Source: Helicoverpa zea (taxonomy: Eukaryota > Arthropoda > Insecta > Lepidoptera > Noctuidae). From it: DNA of 64,000 nt. The position numbers and the translations under genes are program-made. The notes under the pieces were generated by a model. That model made no database searches and had not been told where the DNA came from. It was given only the letters and a program-made list of their open reading frames with translations. The stretch spans positions 6,432,098 to 6,496,097 of the forward strand of contig NC_061476.1 in the NCBI RefSeq assembly GCF_022581195.2, given 5' to 3'. Below, one piece after another: positions 13,603 to 25,600 of this stretch (position 1 is its first letter; every line of letters starts with the position of its first letter).

Positions 13603-16600
13603 GTAAGTTGTTACTACCATCGAAACTAAAAAGTATACGCTTAAAAGTTTGCAGTCTTAATGACACTGGCGACACATGATATCGAACGTCGTAACATTTT
13701 AAATTGGTACTTGTCAAGTAATTGTCATTAAAGTACTAACTGACATTAGTACTGTGATCAATTTTGTGAGTGAGAATTGAAAAGATATTCTAATTTCTAA
13801 AATGGTTATGGTAAAGACTACCACGGGCCTTATGGGCATGGCTGTCCACCCAAATCCTCATCATACCCTTACTTCCTTGTATGGTAAAATTCTGAGGGTT
13901 CTCTGCAGTATGCCTGAAACGTCTGCTTACCGCAAGTACACTGAAATGATTTGCAACGAACGATTGGAAGTACTGAAATGTACTCAAGAGACGATGGACA
14001 TTGAGAGGCAAATAAACTGTGGCCAAGCTGAAGAGCTCATTATCCAGGCTGAAAATGAACTGAATTTGGCTAGGAAAATGCTGAACTGGCATCCTTGGGA
14101 ATCTCTGATGACCAAACCACCTAAGGGCCAGTGGTCATGGCCCCCAATTAAGGGTGTTTAATTTACTTCATTACTTGCTCCTTGTATTTTTAGTTAATAA
14201 AAAGTATGACTAAAATTGTTGCATTTCATATTTATCATTAGTAAATGAGGCTGAAGAGCAGTCTAGACTTTTATATAGAATAGACTTTTCCGCATAATCT
14301 GCTCAGAAAATAATGGCCAGTCAATAGTTAACACTTTAATATTAATTAGTTTTGAACTTATGGCAACAAGTTTTTTTAGCCAATTCTAAATCACAACAAA
14401 TATGTATGTAAGTATATCGATTTATATAACGTTGATGATCAAGATACAGTTTCAACTAAAAAATGCAGTTCAAATTGCAGACATTTCTTCCTCAACTCGA
14501 TTCTATCATACAAATTCCTTCAATTATTCCAAAATTAATATCATTTCCAAACTAAGCCAATATGGAAATTTCCTAAAACCGTCATGAATAAAATTTGGTA
14601 ACTTGAGAATCCAAAAGTTGTTCTTTATCAGTGACGGGCATGGAGAACAAAATGACTAGCGGAGGTGCTAAAACAGCAAATATAATAACGTAGCGCACCA
14701 AAATGCGGTCGTGCTGGGGACGAGAAACGCTTCTGTCTTCGCCCTTACAAGCTTTCTTTTAACCCAATTTTTGTAATACTAAAAATCGTTGAAAGAAACA
14801 CTTCACTCGTAACTGATCGTTTTGTTCATGCCCACCGTATGTATTTGACCTAGGAGAAGGCGCCTGACCTACCTGCATTATAGTATCTCCGCTCATTTTT
14901 CCTTACTCCTTAGTGACGGGTTACCACCTTCATTCCATGTGTACTCGCTAACTTTAATTAAACCTTACCAAGACGACTTCAAAGTTACCCAAAACACGTC
15001 AAAGGAAATGGGAATGCTATTTTCTCGTTTTTATTAAGTTTATGTTTTCATAATTGTGTCCTTTTGAAGCTAGCTCAGACTGTAATTACAATCTGAAACC
15101 TGCTTAACTTAAACACAAATTACACTTAAAGAAAAAGCAGATGTAACAAAAGAGTGTTCCTTTGTTCGTGAAATCTAAAATCCTGTTTGAAAATAATTAT
15201 CACTAAGCCTTGCGAGACTACGAGTTTTGCAGTATCTGTCTCCCCCATCCATTAAAAGAAATGTGAAAAAATTTCAAAATGGCGCTCGGTACTCATATCT
15301 TTGTGTTACAGAGTGCATTATGCGTTCAGATATAAAGTGATATGCACTATCGTAAATCACTACGGATAATATCTAATTAAGTATTAAGTAAGCATTAAAG
15401 TGATTCAAGATACTGCATAAAAGTAATTGCTGTGCCGACAATTGTTAAAGATTAAAAGAAAATGGTAAAGTGAATATACTAAGCGATGAAGTCTTCATTA
15501 GGTAAACTAAAATGTAGGTTTAAAACGCTATCCATAAAGCTAAAAAAAACTACCATAAAATCACAAATTCTAAATTCGTGCCATTTCAAATCAAAAGTTG
15601 GCTTTAGGCCATATGAAATACATCTACAGAATAATCTTTGAAGGAATAACTACTGCAGTACAAACAAGCCAGTTGCCTCGTGTTAAAGATAAACTTGGCA
15701 AACAGACAGGCCTACTATAACTTATTACTGAATCAGGAAGGAGTTTACGAAGTCAGTTCGAAGAAATACCACTGAAGTTAATAACATTCGTTCTAAGCGA
15801 CCGCGATGGTTCATATCATACAAATCTATACCTATATATATAGAAGAAAGTCGTGTTAGTTACTCCACTTATAACTCAAGAACGGTTGAACCGATTCAGC
15901 TGAAAACTGGCAGGGAGGTAGTTTAAAGCCCTGGAGAAGGATATAGGATTTTTGTCACCATCTGGCTAATTTATCTTAGAACGCGGGTGAATCCGCGGGC
16001 GGAAAGCTACTAAACGATAAAATATTCAATCATTCACACCTAAACAATGATTCGTTAGTGCGTCGATCATACATTTACGATACACTTGACGCATTTTCCG
16101 TTAAATGTGTCCCTAAGTGTAAACTGACACTGATCATATGTCATTCACTTCAAACCTAACATGACCTACTTAGACAGTAACTAGCTCTCGTCTTGATCCA
16201 GTATTGTAAATCTGCTCTGACAAAACCGCGTCCCCAAAAGGCTTAGTTCGCCTTACTTGTTGGACATCTGCCAAAACTCAGCAAAGTTTTAAAATTTCAT
16301 GATTTCACGCGGGATGCGAGCAATTTATCGCAACATCTGAAGAAAAGTTTACGAGAATTCTGGAAGTGTATTTTTTTCAAACTTATGTAACATATGAATA
16401 AAGTAGTAATTTACCTTTTCTCAGCGTATTTTGCATACAAAACATTTTCAAGGTTATTATATAACTGGTTTGTACTTCCCAAAACTCAACCAGTGGTCAA
16501 AACATTGAAACAGAAACAGCCCAGTATTTTTAATCCAAAAACAATGCAAATGATTTGTTTTGACAGCAAAAACAAAGATGAGGATTTAAAATTCACACTC

Positions 16601-19600
16601 GTTATTGTGCTCGGTTAAAAGGCGGATGATGAAGCAACTGCGCCCTTTTTTGTTTATAAACCGCAATCTCGGCCTCTCGCAGGCGTAGGCATTGCCCAGT
16701 CTAATAACCTACAATTTTTCGCTGGGCCCAGAAACTGGGTCGTTTCTGCAACGAGCGCGCGCATTCAAGCGTATTAATCAAGTCGGTGCAACTGAATAGA
16801 GGATACCCCAACTCCCCCCGATTCCCCCAGGCTCCTCTTGCTGCCCCCGTGACAATGGGGGAATGTCGCGCTCCATTTGACAAATGAACTGCACTTGAGA
16901 TACTTAGTACTCAGCATTTGAGCTATTTGCTGGTTGAAAAATAGTTGTTTTAGGTTCGTTTGCTCTCTAATGACTTGTGTAATTTGTTAGTCAAAGTTGT
17001 TCTTTGTAAGTTAAAATTGCTCTGTCATTTACAATTATATTCTACGTACTGTAGACTCATCTTCTTGCTGAAAATACTCCCTAAAAAATTATATGATTAC
17101 AAAAGGCAAAGTTATTGATATGGCACGCATGTTGCTGACATAAAATCTCTTTGTAACTTACACTAGGGATAGGTCCAAGGCAATTCTTGGCGAAGCGCCA
17201 GTCGCAAGCCTACCGGACTAATTGGCAAGCTTTATCGAGAAAATTAAACGTATAATAAAAAATTATGGCTCTTAACATTGCTCTGGTCGCCAGTGAACGA
17301 CAAATCTTTGGGATACACTTGGTTTTTATGGTAAAGGCAGTTGTTCTCATGTTTTAAGGCTTTCAGTTCTGAATTCCAGTAGATGTCTAAGATCTTTCGT
17401 AATTTTGGCAGTACATTGAGTGTTTGCAAATGAGGTTCTTATTTTGTTAAACACGTCTCCAACTTGTGTTAAACAAAATTGTCTTCCTCGGTTTCGACTA
17501 TAATTAACAGTTTGTTATTTCAGAAAATATGTTCTACGTAAAAACGTTTTGTATGAACACAGGTTGATTTTTTGCGGGCATCGCTGTTATTTTTTCCCGG
17601 AATAATGTAGTTGTTTGTTGACGTTTCAGATTGTTCTTGAAATTGAAATGTCAATTTGTTACGTGTCAGAAGACCAGGGGTTTTCAAACGAAATATTTTG
17701 TTCGTTGTTGGTTGTTGCATAAAGTAAAATTAGAACAGAATAGTAAGTTATTCGAAAGAAGTTTACAGAACAATTCGGAATAAAAAGTTTGCTACATAAT
17801 TATAGGATAGAGTAGGCATGTAGTACTGTGGGACTATTTATTTCCATATAATAAATAATAAACAAGGGCCAACCCAAGTGTCATAATTTAATATTACACG
17901 ACTTTCCTCTGCTTTTGTAGATAAAGTGCTTACATTGCGTAGTGTAAATATTAGGTTTGTAAGGTTTTTTACAACTACCACACTTACCATGTTTATATAT
18001 TAGCAAAATTCCACAAAGAGCTTGGCTTAAACCAACAGTTACCCTACTTCTGCGAAATCAATACGTGATCCTAAATCCTAGAATTTGCAATTTTAGTCCA
18101 ACTTTTAGTGTTTAACTTTCGGAAATATTGTTTGAGTGGAGTACTAATTTATATTGCCTAGCTAGACGAAAGTGGTAAATGCTAGTAATTCTAGTACCAG
18201 GAAAGTGTTTAATGTTAAAGATGGGATTAAGGGGAAAGTGGAGGGGGTAGTCATGCTTATGGGTCTGATGGGCACTAGTGTATCGAAGCCTCATACATTG
18301 TTTTTGCTCCTCATACATACTTTTTTAAATCAGTTAATACTTTTAAAATAGGTACCTATATAAAATGCAGCCTACATTGCACATTACACAGCTTAACTTT
18401 TTAATTAATCCACTACCGACATTTTAATCCATATTTTTACTGCAGAGCTAACCAAGCTTAATCCGAGCTGAAAATATCTCGATCTCGGATCGGAATCGAG
18501 TCGGTTCGTTCGGAAATTGACATATCTCTACTTCACCGATTTCAGTTCTGCGGTAAGCCGTAGGAAGTTAACTAGTGCGCTAATATTGAAAGCATTTAGT
18601 TAATGTTAGATAGGAAGTTTGTAAAATTGAGCTTCTTTTTATTTTGTACGAGGGGTAAATTATATAATTTTATTACTATTGGGGCTTATATATGCTGTAG
18701 GTTCTCTCTTTTAATAGTTATAATTATATGTAAAGTGTGTTTAACCATATTTTCTACGTTGCAATCTTGTGATTCAGAACTTTTCCGCGCATTTTATCTT
18801 TCAATTCATATAATGATGTTAATTGTTTTTTTTTTTTATGTGTATCAGACTCTCGTTCGCTTTTATAATTTAAGTAATATTTTTATAAGTATTTTCTTTT
18901 ACTCAATAATTCCTTTTCTACAATTTACATAGTGTGCTCTTTTGTCCCGGATAAACACGACCTAAGTATCTCACTTTAAGTGTTATTTCAGGCATATGCG
19001 GAAGTTACTAAGTAGTTTGGCTGGCAAACATAATATTACCTTCCTTTCAGCAGTAAGAGTCGGGTAAAATTCCAACTTTGTGTATTTGTCAAGTTGCCAT
19101 GAAAATATTGTTATATCTGTAAGGTATCAAATAAAATATCCAGAATTTGAAGGATTTTATGAAACTAAATTTTTTTCTAAAATATAACGAAGCAGTTAAC
19201 AAAGTTATTTTCGTGTCATATTCATTAGATGTATATCTGTTAGTTGCAGTTTCAAACTGTTGAGTGTATAAACCAGTCTTTCCCAAAGTGGGCGATAACG
19301 CCCCCTTGTGGGCGCTGCAGGTTTCAAGGGGGGCGGTAAGGGACCCAGAAAGAAAATGGGGGCGTTGTGTAGAGGCCTGGGGGGTCATTTGTAATTTTAT
19401 TTACTCTCAACAACAACTTGTGAACATCAACTAATATGAATTAAAAGATTGCTCAAGCTCGGAATGTTGGAGCACCGAAGAAACAAAGACACATACATAC
19501 AGCTGACTGTCGATCCAGTCACGGTTTCTTTTAATTTGTGTTTAATTCCGCGTTAAATTTGAGAAATTCTCGAACAAACACAACTTTTATGTCCCAAAAC

Positions 19601-22600
19601 TCAAAAATTTTCGCACTATGTTCCCGTGATTTTGCATTCACCAACCAGCAATAACTTTTGTACGATTGAGCTACATTTTACGTCATTTTTGCTTTGACTT
19701 GTATACTATAAGAAAAAAATTCGCGCTCGCTTCGCTCGCGCAATCTTGAAACTGCATATGTCTCTGTTTTTCGTATGGGTTTGAATTGCAGTTGGAAGGC
19801 ACCATAGAAATCTCGCCCGGGGCGCTGGTAGAGTTAAAACCGGCACTGAATACATCATCTGTAAAAATTTCACTCTCTAACTGCGAAAACAATAGGGTCC
19901 CGTTTTACCCTTTGGGTACGGAACCCTAAAAAATGGGGGCGCTAAAAAAATATTTATTCTCAAAGTGGGCATTAGACAAAATAAGTTTGGGAACCACTGG
20001 TATAAACTAATTCCTAACGAATGCTTGTTAGTGACGACTACGTAGAAGTAGTTTTATATCTATTTATGTACATTTTCGAGTTACGTACTCGTTTTCAAAC
20101 TGGTCTTTTGAATGTCAGATTTTTGGTCCTTTGTGTTTTGATGTTGTGTGAAAAATGTGAGCTTCATTTTTTTTTGTAAGACCTTATCTGATGTAAGTCT
20201 ATATGTATGGTTTAATTAAATATCTTCATTATCTGTTTGAGATTCATTGAGATCAAAGGGGTAGGCCTATGTTCAGCAGTGGACCTCCTAGTGATGATGA
20301 TGATGATGATAATTGTCTGTTTAAAAGACGAATTTCTCGTAAGATCTCGGTTTGATTGGATTTCATCATCCGCCTCTAAGTCGACAGTCGTCGACTTCTA
20401 CTCTAAGCGGAAGCAGCTGAGTACCAGTCTTTTACAAGAAGTGAGTGCCTGATTGTATATGGGACAGTTAACTTTCATAAAATAACAAAATTGACAAGAA
20501 CCATCAACACAGACTTTCCACCCGCAAGCGACAAATTGATAACAATTCAATACTTCAATTATAATAGTTCCAACTTCAGTTCCGTTTTCTAAGCACGCGT
20601 TCAATACCTATTATTTAGATATTCAGCAACCTTCTGAGATGTCTTAAATTGTGGAGTTTCTAGAACTTTCTCCGGTTCGTGACGACTATTGATTGATGTA
20701 CAGACTCCGGCGTTAAAATGGGAAACACGATTGTTTAAACGTGAGATCCTTGTGTAATATTTTGTTTGTAGAGTTCTTATTTGTTTATATTTGTTTGTAG
20801 GTATTTTTCTAGTACTTGTGGAGAGTATGTTAGTTGGTTTTCTTGTATTATCTCTTGTTACAAAAATACCGTTCGATTCCTGAACGACAATGGTCCGGCT
20901 TTTTGTGCAAGTAAGTGACGTGATTATGATTATCGATTTTATTTTTGTTTCTATTAATGATTTGAGAGACATAATCAATTTAAATCAATAACTGCAGTGT
21001 GTTCTCGGATCCTTTTACTATTTTTATTTGACGGTTTTTATAATGAAGACCGGAAATATTCATATATTTGACGCTACTTTATACATTTACATATACTTTA
21101 AAAGTCAGTGACACATAATTTAATGTAATTTTGCACACTTTATCGTAAGTATTAGCTAATATAAGACGATAACATTTTATAGAACCAGTTTTTATCTGTC
21201 AATTTATATGCAATTGGTTCACTGTTCGATAGTAGCGGATGTAATTAGAAAGCGTCGTGTATATTTTAAGAGTCTTTACCGGAATTCGGCAAGTAAAAAA
21301 GGAGCCTTGTTTTGGTTTAGTGTAACTTCAGACTTACATAAGGAAACAAACTATGTTCATTACTACAATATTGTCATGTCTCACCATTATGATGAGATTC
21401 CGCGAAAATTGTTCTTCTACGCATTACACGAATTAAGCGTTACAATAAAACAACCTAAAGTTTCAATTACAATATAGTGATAATACCTAATTATAAAGTA
21501 TATAAATATTTTATAGTACTTAAACCTAATTAAAGAATAAGGATAGTTGGTATGAGTATCAAGTTTTAGAACATGATAAGTATTAGATACAGAATAGAAG
21601 CTGTAGCTAACTAGCTACAGCCTTACTTATAAACGTGAATTAAATAATAAGTAATACTTAATGGCTGTTTAAGAAAATTCTTACTTATAAACTTCTTGCT
21701 TAAGCATGTCTTAACTAACATTTAATCACTACTTAAGACTTTAAGTAGTGATTAGTTAAAACCTTGCTTAGAAGGTGATTAGAGATTTTTATAAGTAAGG
21801 GGGCTAATCTTTAAACGCAAAAGATACAATAGGCAAACTAATTGCTATAATAACAATTTCCTAAGAAACGTGCCATTACACGCTTAAATAGGTTTACTGA
21901 ATAAACAGTTTCTACAAACAAGACACCACTTACTGTAGTAGTTATCTTCTTAAATAGTTAGTAAACTGTAAGCAAACTACACATTATAATGTAGGTATAA
22001 TATTAGTGTGAAAACACATACTTAGTTTAACTTTAGTATTTGAGTGAGTACCTACCAATTTCCTTTATCCTTAGCGCCTAGTATCCTTTAGAGTACGTCA
22101 GTTTGATTACATGTACTCACTTAACAGTGAGGTTTAATAATGTCCATAAATAATTGAATCTATGTTTTTCTGTTGATTTATTATGCACGGATAATAAGTT
22201 TATTTTTAACCAAATTAGTAACTAGTAACGTAAATAGTTTCCTCGGGATGCAAGATACACTACGGAAGAACTATTTCCAACTGTCGCCGATTTGACCTAT
22301 CGGGGGCAAGTATATGTATAGCTGGTTATGTTTTGGTTATCATTATAGTTAAATCGCCCTTAGTAACTAAGTATGCCATTTCCGTCACATCTCGAGTTAC
22401 TGTACGAATCATATTGTAAAACAATACAACATAAAGTTTATCCGAAGTGAAGTACTACTTATTGAAAGTAGGTACTCATCAAACGTCTGTCCTGATTGGC
22501 GCCAATGCCTCTCTTATTTTAAGTGTACCAGTATACAATCCGATAAATCCAAGTGTCATTGTGATTTTGTGATTCATTCGTCATGCCGCTTACATACTGA

Positions 22601-25600
22601 CCCCGATAAGTTCTAAGTATCTACATAACATAATAATACAGCTGAAGAGTTTGTTTAAATGCACTGATCTTAGGAATGGTCCGATTTGAAAAATCTTTCA
22701 GTGTTTGATAAGAAAGAAAATAAGTTTTATAGCGCAATAAAAGTCGCATACACACACTTAAAATTAGATGTAAACAGAAATAATAATAGTAGGGGAAAAT
22801 ATGCGTCGTAAAGCGCGCAATACGGCCCTCGCTCATGCATAATGCTGCGACCCGGAACAAGACGGAGTCTCAGCGCTGGTTTTCAGCGATAGCCGGTGCT
22901 AACGCGATGACATCTATCGATGGAGCTATAGGGTACGTTTCATCCGGGTGCATTAAGTAGTGCCTCCGGGTTGCGGGTGAACATTTGCTGGAAGCTAGTC
23001 TTATATACCTACACGTATAGAAAAACTTTATCTACTCTTTAAACAAAGTTCTTTCCTAATTGTTTATTTGACCTGATTCTACAAGAGTTTGAGCATCGAG
23101 ATAAATAATTCTTGCATCTCTTTCACACATACAGTTCTCTTTTACAAGAAGTTGCAAGAGCGCCCCAAAAGCGTCAGTTTTCAAGCAAATATTTGACTGA
23201 GATAGCAGAAATATTTACAAGAACAACTAACAAAAGGAAATGCCTGAAAGAAATACGTAGAATACTCGTGCATTTATGTTCTGAAACTAACCTTTAAAAC
23301 TGAAGAATCTTACTTATTAGACAGTTCTTGTAAAAATGTAAAGATCTATGTATTAAATATAATGATAGAAGAGTATAGACGGAAGACATGCTGTGCCGAT
23401 CCAAAATAAGAATGGGATAATAGATAAGGACAGGAGGATGATGATGCATGAAAAATATAAAAATCGGATATTTTGTTGATACACAATTTAATAAAATGCC
23501 TTAAAAATCATTCATCGCTAAAACACACATGCTTTATAAACATTGCAAAAAAATCTCAAATACCTACTTAATTTAATTATCTACTATTATTATGACTACC
23601 TAATCAGTGATAGCATATCATAATGACATTAAGAATTAAATTCATAAGGAATGTGTGTATTGTACAAACGGAAATTAACATTCCTAAACAAATATTTGAT
23701 AAAATACTACGTCATACAACTAAATAATGGCTCAGGTATTTTATCAATGAAATACATATCACAAATATTTCATAACATCTGTTGTTCTTTTGCTATTGTT
23801 GTTATTAAATATCGTTTGTTTAATATTGGAAATAAATTCAATGGTGTTTCGTACAATGGACTAAAATCTCAAATATGTTGACGATGATATATTTATTAAA
23901 CAGATCTTAACAAAGCATATGTACATAAGTAAAATTCTTTACTAGTAGCAAAGGAAGGAAATCCAAAACGAAATCTTTATTTTGATGTTTTTCCTAAGCC
24001 AACATCCGATTGAAGAAACATGATCTTCAAGCATTTCTGATTTCCTTATTTAACTTAGTTCTAACAATTGAAACGTATTGTTATGTTAATGCAATAAAGC
24101 ATTCACCATTTATGTGCTAAGATTTGTGCTACACATATAGTGCTCTCACACAGTCTTGATCCTTTAATCCACAGAACTCAAAGCATTTCTGATCTTGTTT
24201 AACTAAGTTCGAATTCAAATGCAATCCGCTATATGTATTGTTAAATTTGCATTAAACCGGTCACCATACCTAAGTGCTACACAGAAAGTGCTCTCGCCTA
24301 GTCTTGATCCTTCAATTCGCAGATCTTCAATTGTTTCCAAACTGACGTAGAATCTCTTTGTCCACAGCTTCTCCCAAAAGGTAGACGAGGAAGAAGGGAC
24401 GGGTGGGGTGGCATTACATCCTCCCGACGGCTTCTACACCCACCAGCACTCGATCCACGCTCACCATGCCCACACGGCGGAACCAGATCGAGGTTATATG
24501 GAAGGCAACCGATATGTCACTGCTGTGCATCGACCGTTGCCTGGTAAGAACCTTGAAGAACATTATTTATCCTATATGCTGATCATCAGCCTTTTTATCA
24601 CCCCACTGCTGGGCACAGGCGTCCTCTCACACGGAAAGGATTGAGCGTTAAGTACCACGCTTGCTCTATACAGCTTGTGGTGATTGCAGATTTTATAGTC
24701 CAGGTTTCCTTAAAATGTTTTCTTTCATCTTTAATCGGTCGTTGGTGAAGAACATCAAACTTCTTCTTAATCGGTCACTCATTTCAGAGTATCCTAGAAC
24801 GACTCATTTGTTCATATAACCATATATAACTGTTGAAATCATTTCATGGAGAATGTTTTACCTCTATATTGATCAGCTGAAGATTGAAATTGCTGTTCAA
24901 AATTAATATGCATTACCTATCGAGATAAATCTTTAATTCCAAGCTCATAGTGAAAACACCCCTCCAGCCATGTAAATCTTATACAAATCTACTCTAACTT
25001 TCCTACTTATCATAATTTCTCACATTACACTAAGAGAATCCTATCGTGATTCCAGCTCTAAACCATTCAAACTCGTCATGCTCGTCGGCGTCGAACGCTT
25101 CTACGGGGGCGGGGCTGTGCGCGGGCGCAGCCGAACCGACGCCGCCGCTATACATCGCCGCCCCGCCAGAGGGCTTCGGACACACCGTTCATACAAACAG
25201 GTCAGTGGATCACGGACACCGCTTTACACTCGCTTTAAATACAATTTCTGTGGCACAGGGAGACACTGGTGCACTTTAGTTATGAGTTAGTATCTGTAAA
25301 CATATGGTCTGGGTGTTGATTTTGAACTGTCAACGTGTATTTTGTAAAATAATTCTTGTTTGTTTGTAAATAATACGGGTGGATGTGAAATTGGTGTTAC
25401 TAACATGTGTTTTATGTTTTCTTTATTTTTGAATTCTTCCATAGGCGAGGCACAGATGTGTCCATCATGGGAATGGGCTCGACGGGAATTACCCAAAAAG
25501 ATCCAACATTACCCCAAAAAAGGGGTAAATTGACTAGAGGGTATGTCGCGAACCTCAGGAATGTGTATTGTGTGCCCTTTAACACTTAGATAACACTTAA

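Larger units (their letters stand above)
14202..24367. other. remainder of schizo intron 1
   Basis: No further coding exon could be fitted in phase. An open frame at 16394-16618 (74 residues, one hydrophobic segment) has no recognisable relatives and no support. The intron contains a repeat at 15838-16012, a GC-richer patch at 16640-16880, the hAT element, a MITE, an RTE tail and a diverged tandem duplication, listed separately. Confidence 0.6.

Noticed and set aside
13258..13717. Minus-strand open frames opposite schizo exon 1
   Set aside because: They mirror the coding exon on the plus strand and show no donor or relatives.
16394..16618. 74-residue frame with a hydrophobic segment
   Set aside because: No recognisable family, no codon bias, inside an AT-rich intron where such frames arise by chance.
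18603..18932. 109-residue hydrophobic frame
   Set aside because: Phe/Ile/Leu/Tyr-rich because of T-rich DNA; no start context, no homology and no exon signals.
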